This document shows positions 16,203-25,584 of a stretch of DNA of 64,000 nucleotides, piece after piece; the stretch's first letter is position 1, and each line of letters opens with the position of its first letter. The notes beneath the pieces are model-generated. The model was given only the letters and a program-made list of their open reading frames with translations, ran no database searches and was not told the DNA's origin. A program made the translations under genes and the position numbers. Source of the DNA: Encephalitozoon hellem ATCC 50504 (taxonomy: Eukaryota; Microsporidia; Unikaryonidae); the NCBI RefSeq assembly GCF_000277815.2, contig NC_018480.1, positions 62,001 to 126,000 of the forward strand, given 5' to 3'.

Positions 16203-18251
16203 TCATCGGATTATCTTGTACATGTTCGCCCCCTTTTTGATAATCAATCCATTGTGGTTGAGTGCATCCACAAACTCATTGACAGGCTTGCTTGAATCAA
16301 AGGATGCTACTAGTTTACACAGCTCCTCTCTGCTGATCAGGTATTCCCCCCTCCCATTGGCATACTCTCTAAGCACCTGAGAAAAGTCTCGGCTCTTCTT
16401 GCTTCTGGGCATCTTTTCTCCGGGAATAAACGTCCTCTTGTACAGCTCAATACAGAAGTCTGCATCTGCCTTTGTTGCTATGCTTCGGAGATCAACCTTT
16501 GCCTTTGCTTCAGTCAACCTAACCAAAGACTCCAGATCCCTTGTCGAAACCCCTCGCCTCTTTCTCATAGACATGTACCATTCTCTTATGGTCTCCTTTG
16601 CCGACCTGTTCAGAACAGGAAACACATTTGCTCGGGCATATGAAATGTACTTTCTTATTATCTCCACGGGATATGTGCACCCAGAACACCTTATATTCTC
16701 AATAAATTCGTCCCTCCTAATGGCCTCTATGACATCATTAAATCCATTCCTTATCCCTGGAGATGATGTCTGCCTTTTCTTCAGAACCTGCCCAGATATC
16801 ATGTAGCTTTCCTTCTCAGACAGATCGTCTAAAAGAAGGAAAACAAGATCGAATCTTGACAGAAGCCCTGGATCAAACCTTATGTTCTCTTCCATCGTCT
16901 TGGTCTTGTCAAAGTGCCCGCTCCTTGGGTTGGTTGCCGCTATCACAGTGGATCTTGTTGGGACATTGCAAATAACCCCTCCCTTCGCTATGCTTACCCT
17001 TTGGTCCTCCATAGCTTCAAACAAGGCTGCATGATCATCTATCTTATCAAACTCATCCAAGCAGCATATCCCATTGTCTGCCACCACAAGTGCCCCCGCA
17101 TCAGCCATATATTCTCCAGAAACAGGATCGTGTGTTAAGGACACAGTCAATCCTGCCGTGGTGGTGAAGTTCCCACTCACATAACTACTCTTCGGAAGAA
17201 TCCCACATGTGCTGAGAAGAAGCCTGCTCTTTCCAAGCCCCGGGTCCCCAACAATCAGAACATGTGTCTCAGATCTAATCCCATGTTGTCCAGCACTTTT
17301 CCTTGTTCCTCCAAACAAGGAGAGTACTAGTCCTATCTTTATTAGCTCATTTCCGTACACAGAGGAATAAAGTGAATGGACAAGCGAAGCCAGTGTGTTT
17401 TCTGATTTCGCTATCCTTCTAAACTCATCAAAGTCCTTGCTCTGATATTCAAGGTTTTCTACAAAGAAGTTCTTGTTCTTGATGATCTTCAGATTATTTA
17501 TATGAACCGTCAGCCTGTAGAGATTGTCGCTTTCCAGCTCAACCCCGAGTACCCCGACAATCTGCACAATGTCTCCAGGGGCCAATGTCCCTACAAACTC
17601 GTCGTAAAGAATACAGTCTACAGATCTTGGAATCCCGCTTCCATCCTCTCCAGTTCCCCCATAGAGCTCCTGTATCTTTATTTCTTGGATGTCCTTACAC
17701 TCCATTTCATGATGATTTCGTATGAGGACAAAGCTTCTTGAGCTGCAAGATCCTTTGCATACCCCTGGAGGCCTGTACACATTGTTCTTAACATCCACAC
17801 ACGCCACATCTCCACATTTCGTGCATTCAAAGAACATTTTGGTGCTGACAACCCTTCTGAATCCTACTCTACAGACAGTTCCCGTCATAAAGACAAGCTT
17901 CCCTAGATTGGCTCTGTCAACGTCCCCAAAGTTTCCTTCGTTGTGCTGCGTCTTAACCCTAGTGCTTATCCTTATCGATAGGTGCCCGTTGTCATACAGA
18001 TGCTCGGAAATGGCGCATGACACACACAGGAGCAAGTTTCCTGCATTTGTGTCCAGCAACTTCTTCTCAACAAGGTTTTCGAGGTGCTCCTTCGATATAT
18101 GGTAGGTTCTGGACTCCAGAATGCTATCCAGACTATCTCCATCCAATTCATTTTTTAGCCGCTTCTTTATTTCAAGTATTGCCTGCACAAGCTCGTTGAA
18201 TGCAGTAAACTCCTCCTCTGGAAAGTACATGCTCCATGTTTCTATATGCAT
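16203..18251 (-). CDS. MCM8: MCM8-like DNA helicase
   Basis: The protein has 682 residues from the ATG at 18251. It has an N-terminal OB and zinc-binding part (CTKCGDVACVD, GVCKGSCSS), then the MCM AAA core with Walker A GDPGLGKS, Walker B CCLDEFDK and arginine finger SRFD, and a C-terminal winged helix. Core strings YVSGNFTTTAGLTVSL, EYMADAGALVVADNGICC and GHFDKTKTMEENIRFD match MCM8 rather than MCM2-7, where a different string follows the Walker A. MCM8 acts in homologous recombination. Budding yeast lacks it, so its presence here is of note. RAD51 is encoded about 1 kb away. Confidence 0.8.
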   Translation of the reverse strand: MHIETWSMYFPEEEFTAFNELVQAILEIKKRLKNELDGDSLDSILESRTYHISKEHLENLVEKKLLDTNAGNLLLCVSCAISEHLYDNGHLSIRISTRVKTQHNEGNFGDVDRANLGKLVFMTGTVCRVGFRRVVSTKMFFECTKCGDVACVDVKNNVYRPPGVCKGSCSSRSFVLIRNHHEMECKDIQEIKIQELYGGTGEDGSGIPRSVDCILYDEFVGTLAPGDIVQIVGVLGVELESDNLYRLTVHINNLKIIKNKNFFVENLEYQSKDFDEFRRIAKSENTLASLVHSLYSSVYGNELIKIGLVLSLFGGTRKSAGQHGIRSETHVLIVGDPGLGKSRLLLSTCGILPKSSYVSGNFTTTAGLTVSLTHDPVSGEYMADAGALVVADNGICCLDEFDKIDDHAALFEAMEDQRVSIAKGGVICNVPTRSTVIAATNPRSGHFDKTKTMEENIRFDPGLLSRFDLVFLLLDDLSEKESYMISGQVLKKRQTSSPGIRNGFNDVIEAIRRDEFIENIRCSGCTYPVEIIRKYISYARANVFPVLNRSAKETIREWYMSMRKRRGVSTRDLESLVRLTEAKAKVDLRSIATKADADFCIELYKRTFIPGEKMPRSKKSRDFSQVLREYANGRGEYLISREELCKLVASFDSSKPVNEFVDALNHNGLIIKKGANMYKIIR

Positions 18252-18323
18252 CCCTTCTGTTCCAGGTCCTATTTAAATATCCCCAGACGAGAAGAATGAA
18301 AAGGACGTCTTTTTGTGATATCT

Positions 18324-18389
18324 AGGGCATGAGGAGTAACTGCCCTTCTATGTGTAGGACAAAATCACCAATTTTTTCTCCCCTGCAAA
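18324..18389 (+). promoter_or_regulatory. MCM8/NSA2 divergent region with hairpin and AAATTT/CCCC start signal
   Basis: AGGGCA at 18324-18329 pairs with TGCCCT at 18341-18346 across an 11-base loop. Downstream, AATTTTTTC at about 18370 and CCCC at 18380-18383 precede the NSA2 ATG at 18390 by a few bases. The latter pair is the usual start-proximal signal. The hairpin is unexplained. Confidence 0.4.
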
Positions 18390-19166
18390 ATGCCTCAAAA
18401 CGACTTTGTGGAAAGGCATATAAAGAAGTATGGGAGGCGTCTGGACTACGAGATAAAGAAGTATAAGAAGGAAAGAAGAGAGGAGAAACTGGTGTCAAAG
18501 AAGGCAAGCAAGCTCTTTGGAATAAAGGCAAAGCTGTTTGCTAAGAAACAGCGCGCTGCAAAGATCCAACTGAAGAGGGACATGAAGGTGAAGGAATCTA
18601 GCAAAAAGAATATAGAGGTTAATGTTGAAAGCAACCCACTTCCGCACTTCTTGCTTGACAGAGAGATGGAGGAAAAGGCCAGAGACATCAACAACAAGAT
18701 CAAGCAACAAAGGCAGGAGAAGGGATCGAAGTACTCTGTCCCCTTGCCTAAGATCCACCCTCTTCCGGAGAAAGAGGTGTTTGGGGTTGTTGTGAGTGGA
18801 AAGCGCAAATCTAAGCACTGGAAGAGAATGGTTACCAAGCCTTGCTTTGTTGGAAGCGACTTTACTAGGAAACCTCCAAAGTACGAGAGGTTCATAAGGC
18901 CTATGGCAATGAGGTTCAAGACTGCACATGTAAGCCATCCGGAATTGAGTTCGACATTCAACCTCAAGATAATAGGGCTGAAGAAGAATCCCCACTCGGA
19001 GGTCTACACCGGCCTTGGGATATTAAGCAAAGGAACTATTATAGAAGTGGATGTTAGTCCCCTTGGGCTTGTCAACGGGTCTGGCAAGATCATATGGGGA
19101 AAGTATGCCCAAATAACAAACAACCCGGAAAACGATGGGTGTGTGAATGCCGTTCTTCTGGTATAA
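18390..19166 (+). CDS. NSA2: NSA2, 60S ribosome biogenesis factor
   Basis: The product has 258 residues from the ATG at 18390, almost the 261 of yeast Nsa2. The N-terminus MPQNDFVERHIKKYGRRLDYEIKKYKKERR, the middle SKHWKRMVTKPCFVGSDFTRKPPKYERFIRP and the S8e-like end (EVDVSPLGLVNGSGKIIWGKYAQITNNPENDGCVNAVLLV) follow the family nearly without gaps. Nsa2 joins late nuclear pre-60S particles and is needed for 27SB processing. Conservation this high in a microsporidian marks a strongly constrained factor. Confidence 0.95.
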   Translation: MPQNDFVERHIKKYGRRLDYEIKKYKKERREEKLVSKKASKLFGIKAKLFAKKQRAAKIQLKRDMKVKESSKKNIEVNVESNPLPHFLLDREMEEKARDINNKIKQQRQEKGSKYSVPLPKIHPLPEKEVFGVVVSGKRKSKHWKRMVTKPCFVGSDFTRKPPKYERFIRPMAMRFKTAHVSHPELSSTFNLKIIGLKKNPHSEVYTGLGILSKGTIIEVDVSPLGLVNGSGKIIWGKYAQITNNPENDGCVNAVLLV

Positions 19167-19298
19167 ATGAGAGACAGATTTGCTTAAATAAACCATGTTT
19201 TGCAGGTCTGCCATATTGGGAATCAGGAAGACAGAAACATCCTAACATACTACTAGATTAACTAAACCAATTTAGCTTTTTATTCTTCGTGATTCTTT

Positions 19299-20303
19299 TC
19301 ATTCATCAGGATCGTTGATGCCCTGTTCCGTAATTGCAAACACTGCTTCCGACTCCGGGAGACAGGGAGAATCATATATTTTGCATATTCTTGTTTCTCC
19401 CCTTCCTTTCCTTAGGTAAAGCCTTGTTGTGCTTGCATGTGCCATGATATTCCCTCCTATTGGCTTCTTGATATCTCCAGCAAACATCCCAACAGCCCCA
19501 TCCACATTAGAAACAACCTGGTTGGTGATAATAACAGCAACACGGAATGTTTCTGCAAGGTTTACAAGGCTACGGAGATATTTCGCCAAATGCAGCTGCC
19601 TAGCTCCAAGCTCTCCCCTTCCGCTAAAGTCCGTCCTGTATAAGGCTGTTGCAGAATCAATTATAAGAACTGAGTACTTTGACTCAGACATCATTGCAGA
19701 TGCCTTGATCAGAAGTTGTGACTGGTGGTCTGAATTGTACGCACGAGCATATGATATGTTATCCATAACCTCATTCGGGTCTAGCCCAAACCTCTCTGCT
19801 ATTGGGACCAATCTTTCAGATCGGAATGTTCCCTCAGTGTCTATGTACATGGCCTTTCCTCCTCCCCCACCTTGCTCAGGAGGCAGCTGGCATGTCACCG
19901 CAACCGTATGGCATAGCTGTGTCTTTCCCGTTCGGAACTCTCCAAATATCTCTGTTATGCTTCCTGATTCAAACCCACCATTCAGCAGCTTATCCACCTC
20001 CGAAGATCCAGTAGTTAGATAGACAAGCTCTGACCTTCTCTGGTGGTATGCAGACGCGGTTGTAAATCCCATTGGAACCAGCTTGGCTGCCTCCTTGATA
20101 AGCTTGTCCACCTTGATGTCCGAAAATCCTTTTATCGAAAGAAGCTGCCTCTTCGGTGCAAATGCCAAAGACTCAACCGTTGTAAACCCAGCTTCTATCA
20201 ACTTTGCTATATCCACAGCCAATATCCCACCATTCTTCAGCTCAGATATCGAAATACTCTCTGAATGATACTCTGTGTCTTGATACTGATATTCCTCACT
20301 CAT
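19299..20303 (-). CDS. RAD51: RAD51 recombinase
   Basis: The protein has 334 residues from the ATG at 20303, matching the human 339. Two further in-frame starts (ATG 20357, GTG 20369) would add a basic leader; the sequence before 20303 (AAATTT-like then GGG) favours the short form. An N-terminal helix-hairpin-helix domain is followed by the recombinase core, with Walker A GEFRTGKT near residue 110, Walker [15 protein letters not shown], the L1/L2 loops and the GGNIMAHAS segment. The oligomerisation linker FTTA is present. It catalyses strand exchange in homologous recombination. Confidence 0.95.
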   Translation of the reverse strand: MSEEYQYQDTEYHSESISISELKNGGILAVDIAKLIEAGFTTVESLAFAPKRQLLSIKGFSDIKVDKLIKEAAKLVPMGFTTASAYHQRRSELVYLTTGSSEVDKLLNGGFESGSITEIFGEFRTGKTQLCHTVAVTCQLPPEQGGGGGKAMYIDTEGTFRSERLVPIAERFGLDPNEVMDNISYARAYNSDHQSQLLIKASAMMSESKYSVLIIDSATALYRTDFSGRGELGARQLHLAKYLRSLVNLAETFRVAVIITNQVVSNVDGAVGMFAGDIKKPIGGNIMAHASTTRLYLRKGRGETRICKIYDSPCLPESEAVFAITEQGINDPDE

Positions 20304-20404
20304 GGGCAAATTTTTTCTCTTTGCTTTATGCCTCTCTCCTCTATTTTCTTTGTGCATTTCTGTCTTCACCTGTGAGATGTAAAAACATCTATTGCACAGG
20401 CCCC

Positions 20405-20731
20405 ATGAAGGAAGAAGAGTTCAATGAGCTCAAGCAGAATCTAGATAACTATACCCCACTTCTTCCAGAGTCGGTGACAGATTACTTCATGGAAAAGGCC
20501 GGTGTGGCCACTTCCGATCAGAATGTTAAGAAGCTTGTTTCCCTGTTAGCTCATAAGTTTGTGACAGACATCGCCGTGTCTTCTTTTCAGTATCATAGAA
20601 TAAACCAGAAGGCCGCGCAGAAAGACAAAAGGTTTGCAAAGGAGAAGAAGCCCACATTCCAGCTCGTAGACCTTGAAAAAGCTCTTGAGGAGGTGGGCAT
20701 AAGCATATCAAGGCCTCACTACTACATGTAA
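20405..20731 (+). CDS. TAF10: TFIID/SAGA subunit TAF10
   Basis: The 108-residue product starts at the ATG at 20405; longer upstream frames overlap RAD51 and are not supported. The TAF10 histone fold reads [22 protein letters not shown], then [24 protein letters not shown], ending [16 protein letters not shown], which matches human TAF10 (YTPTIPDAVTGYYL, LISLAAQKFISDIANDA, LSEYGINVKKPHYFT). The unstructured N-terminus of larger orthologues is gone. It is a partner of TAF3, TAF8 or SPT7-like subunits. It is transcribed divergently from RAD51, 101 bases apart. Confidence 0.9.
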   Translation: MKEEEFNELKQNLDNYTPLLPESVTDYFMEKAGVATSDQNVKKLVSLLAHKFVTDIAVSSFQYHRINQKAAQKDKRFAKEKKPTFQLVDLEKALEEVGISISRPHYYM

Positions 20732-20759
20732 GGCACCAGAAACATAAACATCTTGAAGA

Positions 20760-22124
20760 TTAGTCTTTATTGTTCGCTAGTATTTCAACATTTTTGTTCC
20801 TTGGCCTTGGCTCCAAGAAGTAGAACTTCTTCAGAGACTTCACTACCTCAACATCACTTCCGTCCGTTCCTTTCTTTTTAGGGTCTCCGTCTTCAAAAGC
20901 CCTTCTTAAATCCTTCCAAGAAATTTCATCCACGTTTCCGTCATTTATAAATGATATCTTTTTCAAAATATCTACAATTCTAGACTGTGCCATTCCATTA
21001 GTCATCCTGACTAGATCACCTATCCTATTTGTTATCTCCCTATTACAGTCCCCGAGATACTCCTCCAGGATCTCCAGCCTTTCCTCATCACTCGGTAATG
21101 AAAACTCATAAACACCAGAAAACCTACGCTTGAAAGCATCATCAAGGACATCATACAGATTGGTAGCTCCAAAGAGAAACACATTGCTGCTTATCTTGTC
21201 GCATGCCCCGCCAATCGTATTGAGGAACTCCGTCTGCGCCTTTAGTGTATAGTCTTGAGACTTGTCCGATCTTTTGGAAAAGAATACATCTACCTCATCA
21301 ATAAATACAAATGTGGCCCAGTATCTTCCGTCGTTCGCACTTTGAAATAGCTCCCGGATGTTCTTCTCAGTCTCTCCAACGTACTTGTTGTTCAACGACG
21401 ATGGCGTTACAAACGTTATTCTGGTGAGCGAATCCATCTGCCTTGCTCTGATGAGCTTTTCGTTGTGGTCCATCCTTTCAAACTCCTCCTCTCCCATCTC
21501 GTTCCTCATCTTCAAGAATTTGATATTCAAATCAACAAGATATATTAGCTTTTTCATGAAGAGAGTTTTACCAGTCCCAGGAGGCCCGTGGAACAGGAAG
21601 TTTCTCTGCGTCGTCTCTATGTTCTTGTGGAGGTCCTTTTCCGGCACAGTCTTCAAAAGATTAACTATCTTAGTCACCTGTGAAATCACTTGTATCATCA
21701 GGTCCTCCTTTCCAAAATAGGAAACATTCTCAAATTCAGATCCATCTCTGAAGGATGGCTTGTCTCTATCTTCAGACTTCTGCTCTCCTCCCTTTGGAAC
21801 TTGAGAGTGTCTACCGTCAGTGGCAAATATCATTTTGTACATCACATATGCAATTATAAGAACAACTATTATAAGATAGAAAACATCTCTTAGCTTCGGC
21901 GTATTGGGTTGTGTCTTCGATGCTTTGGTCTTTTTCTGCTTCATCCCGTAGTCTTTCAAGATCCTCCTGTATATCAGTGCACCAAGAATGTCGTTGTTGA
22001 TGTTTCTTCTGTTTCCCTCCGGATTATTTCCCTTTGTTCTTTTCTGTACCTCCTCGTATTCTTCTTCGTCGCTTTCGGTCTTCTTTTCCACTTTGTAACA
22101 CTTAGATGCTTCTATATCCCTCAT
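20760..22124 (-). CDS. Membrane-anchored AAA ATPase
   Basis: The protein has 454 residues from the ATG at 22124. An acidic and basic N-terminal region of about 80 residues is followed by one hydrophobic segment (about 81-99, VFYLIIVVLIIAYVMYKMIF), a polar linker, and a single AAA domain with Walker A GPPGTGKT (about 180-187), Walker B FVFIDEVD, sensor 1 GATN and arginines in DDAFKRRF. The layout resembles Msp1/ATAD1-like and other bitopic AAA extractors, but the long charged N-terminus and the insert EMGEEEFERMDHNEKLI after Walker A fit none that I know. Function is left open: membrane-protein extraction or remodelling is possible. Confidence 0.65.
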   Translation of the reverse strand: MRDIEASKCYKVEKKTESDEEEYEEVQKRTKGNNPEGNRRNINNDILGALIYRRILKDYGMKQKKTKASKTQPNTPKLRDVFYLIIVVLIIAYVMYKMIFATDGRHSQVPKGGEQKSEDRDKPSFRDGSEFENVSYFGKEDLMIQVISQVTKIVNLLKTVPEKDLHKNIETTQRNFLFHGPPGTGKTLFMKKLIYLVDLNIKFLKMRNEMGEEEFERMDHNEKLIRARQMDSLTRITFVTPSSLNNKYVGETEKNIRELFQSANDGRYWATFVFIDEVDVFFSKRSDKSQDYTLKAQTEFLNTIGGACDKISSNVFLFGATNLYDVLDDAFKRRFSGVYEFSLPSDEERLEILEEYLGDCNREITNRIGDLVRMTNGMAQSRIVDILKKISFINDGNVDEISWKDLRRAFEDGDPKKKGTDGSDVEVVKSLKKFYFLEPRPRNKNVEILANNKD

Positions 22125-22130
22125 AGGCTT

Positions 22131-22211
22131 CTGATTCTATGGGTGTCCCAAAAAGATTTCAAGAATCAGTGTCTAGGGGAAATATCTTGATTCCCGTGGA
22201 TATTGCTTTTT
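22131..22211 (+). other. Two tandem perfect hairpins followed by T5 (possible small RNA)
   Basis: In the 208-base divergent region before PGS1, CTGATTCT (22131-22138) pairs perfectly with AGAATCAG (22162-22169). AATATC (22181-22186) pairs with GATATT (22199-22204). TTTTT follows at 22207-22211. This hairpin-hinge-hairpin-T run is what a short Pol III transcript could look like, but I find no H, ACA, C or D boxes in the right places. It could equally be chance or a promoter element. Confidence 0.3.
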
Positions 22212-22332
22212 CCGGTTTCTGATAGGCCATCCACCTTTCAACATATCAAGCTTTCAGATAGGATATAGAGCAACAGGCTTCTCCTTTCCCACTCCTTTGG
22301 AAGCCTTTTTAACACGAGCCAAAGGAGTAAGG

Positions 22333-23496
22333 ATGAATTATCTCGGCAAAAAATCCAGGGAGTTGGATTCTGTATGTGTGCCTACCTTCAAGGTGTTGGG
22401 GGAATGCACCGAATTCTATCAAAGAATCAAGTTTCTCTTGCAGAGCTCAGAATCTGTATACATGGCATCATTATTTTTTGGACAGGGCGATGAGATGGAG
22501 GATATTCTTGACATCCTTGAGGAAAGAAAAAGAAGAGGACTCACAACAGTTATATTCATCGATAAGAACAGGGGCGCTGCGGGCCACGGGCTTGAATTCA
22601 TAAGGAAAAGGAACCTTGAGTCAATCTTCCACCTTGTTGATCTTTCCACCTCAAGCCTGCTTCCTGCTAAGCTTAACGAGCTACTCAGGGTCTTTCATAC
22701 AAAGGCACTGGTCTTTGATGATCTGACCATACTATCTGGGGCAAACATGGACACATCATATATGGTGAGCAGAGTAGATAGGTAAGTGAAGTATTTTAAT
22801 TTTAAGATATCTCGAAATCCAGAGCAAGGAACTGACAGACATGATTAAAGCAAAGGTCTTTGGCATCAAGCCCCCCTCAGATGCTAGGCATACTCCGTCC
22901 AAAGACCTTCCTGTGTATGTGGGGATGTTTAAGGAGCAGGAGGAACCATCTGTAGTTCAATCATTTTTACAAGACTTTGGCGAGATACATATTTCTACAG
23001 GGTATTTGAACTTCCCAAAAAACTACTTGAGGATGTTTAGGAACAGGAGTATATCTTTGTATGCAGCATGTCCAGATGAAAACTGCTTCAACTCGTTTGG
23101 AGTCATGGATAGATTCATAGGCCCAATCTACTCATATAGCTTCTACAGGACTCTTGAATGTATCCCGACTCTCTCCATTCATGAGTTTAGAAGGAACGGA
23201 TACTCATTCCATCTGAAAGGTAAGTGTAGATATTAATTTTAGGGCTTTGGGGATTCAAAGATGGAATGGCTGCAACGATCGTGGGCTCGTCTAACTTCAA
23301 CAGGAGAAGTACAGAAAGAGATGACGAAACAAATTATTTGATAATTACATCAGACCCAGGGCATATCCAGAAGCTAAGAAAGGAGGTGGAGTATCTTAGG
23401 GCCAGTTCAGTTCCGAGATCTCTCAAGGAACTTAGATGGAAGACATACAGATTGATTGTGGTTCTGTTTTTTTTCATCTTCAACAGGTTTCTCTGA
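22333..23496 (+). CDS. PGS1: Phosphatidylglycerophosphate synthase (PLD superfamily), two introns
   Basis: The coding sequence is exons 22333-22781, 22807-23219 and 23243-23496, giving 371 residues in one frame. The enzyme condenses CDP-diacylglycerol with glycerol-3-phosphate. The first HKD motif is FHTKALVFDD (His about 122) followed by LSGANMDTSY. Splicing intron 1 creates SRVDRYLEIQ, the expected PGS1 string. Splicing intron 2 completes FHLKGLW and joins it to TIVGSSNFNRRS, the second catalytic motif. A hydrophobic C-terminus (RLIVVLFFFIFNRF) may anchor it to a membrane. Without splicing, all three pieces end in stops. The start is the ATG at 22333, not the TTG upstream. Confidence 0.85.
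22782..22806 (+). other. Spliceosomal intron 1 of PGS1, 25 nt
   Basis: It begins GTAAGT and ends TTAATTTTAAG, with the branch-like TTTTAAT sequence pressed against the 3' AG. Removal restores the frame with AG|A forming the arginine codon of the conserved DRYLE motif. Confidence 0.85.
23220..23242 (+). other. Spliceosomal intron 2 of PGS1, 23 nt
   Basis: It begins GTAAGT and ends TTAATTTTAG. It interrupts the glycine codon right after the catalytic HLK of the second HKD motif. Unspliced, the frame ends after four residues; spliced, GLWGFKDGMAATIVGSSN follows as the family requires. Confidence 0.88.
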
Positions 23497-23527
23497 ATGG
23501 CATGTTGCATATCTAATAAAGCAAGAT

Positions 23528-25558
23528 CTACTTTTCAGGCTTCTGTTGTCTACTAAACACATGGTTTGCCCCTTTAAGCAGATCTTCCTGTGTCACCTCC
23601 ACGCAGTATCTTGCATACTCCTTCTCAGTCTTACACAAGCTATGGTAGAGAATATACTTTGGATGCTGTCTCGAAATGCAGCTGGTATTGTGAATAAAGC
23701 ACTTTGTGTCATTGAATATAGATGTGTATGATCCCCCGGAAAGCTTTGCAACATTCATAAAGTATCCTGCACAGAACGACAGCACAACCTTGCTCTCATC
23801 AGATCGGCATGGCCCCTTGAACATTGAGCACAGCTGTTTCTTTATCTTCACAACCTGAAGCATGTTCCTGACGTTCAGAAACCACTTCTTCAAGTACCAC
23901 ACCTTAAACCCTGTCTTCTCCCATCTTCTATATATTCCAAGAAACGAAAAGTGATCTCCCCTCTTATCAGAATGAATGGTCTTCGCATAAAGGAACGCTT
24001 TGTACAACTGGCTATGCCGAGGAATGTCCTGCCACACATTGCCCACGCTCAGCATTGCTGATATGATCGAAACATCGTCAAGACAACCAAGCTCCTCAGA
24101 CACAATCAATGAGATGGCCATCTCGGGTTCCAAGGGAATCTTGGATGCCCTCACCCCAATCGGTGTTATCCTTCCATTTCCCTCTATAGCTCGAAGATAA
24201 TATAGTAGCTCCAATGCTTTCTTCAGATTCGAGACTGCAGGCCTGTCTATAAAATCGAAGTTCATAATATCATCTAGCCCAATCGACTTCAGTTCCAGCA
24301 CAGCCTTTGCAAGGTTACAGCAGAATATCTCAGGCACTGTGTTGTCGTTCATCTTTTGATACTCTTCTTTCGAGTATATTCGGAACACCTTTCCCTTCTG
24401 CGTCCTCCCTGCTCTTCCAGCCCTCTGCTTGGCTTGTGACTTCGATATCCACCCAACCTCCAATATGTCCATCCCAAAAGATGCAGAGTATCTCATCTGT
24501 TTCGACCTCCCGCAATCCACCACATACTTTATTCCCTCAATTGTTATCGAGGTCTCTGCAATGTTTGTTGCAAGAACAATCTTCCTCTTCTCCGTCTTCT
24601 TGAATACAGCCTCCTGCTCCTCAGGAGAAAGAGTGCTGTACAAGCAGCACACTTCAACATCCCTTCCCAGCTCCTCTGTAAGGAGTGCATGCCCTCCATT
24701 TATTTCCTCTTTTCCAGTTAGAAACACCAGTATGTCTCCACTCTCCTCCGTCCGGTGTATCTGAATAGCAGTCTTCACAGCTTCACCCAAGTAGTCCACA
24801 ACTTCAGACTTCTTCAAGAAAAATATCTCCAATGGGAACATCTTGTGCTGGATCTCAACCGTTTGGCACTTGAAGAACGAAATAAACTTCTCGGAGTTTA
24901 GCGTTGCACTCATTATGATCACACGGACATCATTTCTCTTCACTAGAATCTGCTTCAGATATCCCAGAAGAATATCTATGTTGATGCTTCTTTCATGTGC
25001 TTCGTCCACAATTATAACATCATACTTATTAAGATACTTGTCTCCATTTATCTCTCTTATCAGAATCCCATCAGTGGCATACTTGAGCCTGGTCCTCCCA
25101 CTCGATCTATCATCAAACCTCACAGAATATCCAACCACCTCCCCCAGCCTCACATTCATGTCTCGAGCAACTTTCTTTGCGATGCTCATAGCCGCGATCC
25201 TTCTGGGCTGTGTGCAGACTATCCTTTTGTATCTCTTGAGCAGATACTTTGGGATCTTCGTCGTCTTCCCACACCCAGTGTTCCCCTCAATCAGTAGAAC
25301 TTGGCTCTTCTCAAGCTTGTCAAAGATCTCGCTCATCTTGTCCTCGACAGTCTCCTCTTCCGAGATGCACTTCTCTCCCTCCATATCTTCCAGCAGACCA
25401 GCTATTTCTTCCCTCGCTAGAAACTCATCTTTCTCTCTAGCATCTCCAAAGAGCTCAGAAGGAATCTTACGGTTGATGAGGATATCCATTTCAGTCCCTT
25501 CAGACTCAGTCTTTCTTTTCATAAGGAAGGGGTCCTCACTCATTCTATTGTGGCCCAT
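23528..25558 (-). CDS. DEAH-box RNA helicase (Prp22/Prp43/DHX type)
   Basis: The protein has 676 residues from the ATG at 25558 (Met 6 is an alternative). Helicase motifs appear in order: I GNTGCGKTT, Ia TQPRRIAA, II DEAH, III SATLN, IV ILVFLTGKEEI, V ATNIAETSITI and VI QRAGRAGR. The ratchet (HA2) domain and an OB fold follow. This is the spliceosomal and ribosomal DEAH architecture. Motif I has Asn-Thr and Cys where Glu-Thr and Ser are usual. The N-terminal extension is only about 75 residues and lacks an S1 or RS domain, so Prp22 is less likely. I cannot choose among Prp43, Prp2, Prp16, Dhr2 and DHX35-like enzymes. Confidence 0.85.
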   Translation of the reverse strand: MGHNRMSEDPFLMKRKTESEGTEMDILINRKIPSELFGDAREKDEFLAREEIAGLLEDMEGEKCISEEETVEDKMSEIFDKLEKSQVLLIEGNTGCGKTTKIPKYLLKRYKRIVCTQPRRIAAMSIAKKVARDMNVRLGEVVGYSVRFDDRSSGRTRLKYATDGILIREINGDKYLNKYDVIIVDEAHERSINIDILLGYLKQILVKRNDVRVIIMSATLNSEKFISFFKCQTVEIQHKMFPLEIFFLKKSEVVDYLGEAVKTAIQIHRTEESGDILVFLTGKEEINGGHALLTEELGRDVEVCCLYSTLSPEEQEAVFKKTEKRKIVLATNIAETSITIEGIKYVVDCGRSKQMRYSASFGMDILEVGWISKSQAKQRAGRAGRTQKGKVFRIYSKEEYQKMNDNTVPEIFCCNLAKAVLELKSIGLDDIMNFDFIDRPAVSNLKKALELLYYLRAIEGNGRITPIGVRASKIPLEPEMAISLIVSEELGCLDDVSIISAMLSVGNVWQDIPRHSQLYKAFLYAKTIHSDKRGDHFSFLGIYRRWEKTGFKVWYLKKWFLNVRNMLQVVKIKKQLCSMFKGPCRSDESKVVLSFCAGYFMNVAKLSGGSYTSIFNDTKCFIHNTSCISRQHPKYILYHSLCKTEKEYARYCVEVTQEDLLKGANHVFSRQQKPEK

Positions 25559-25584
25559 ATAATTTTTTTGAAAAACACCCCCCG

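Noticed and set aside
24843..25562. 239-codon open frame on the plus strand
   Set aside because: It lies opposite the DEAH helicase N-terminal half and is Ser/Leu-rich without any motif.
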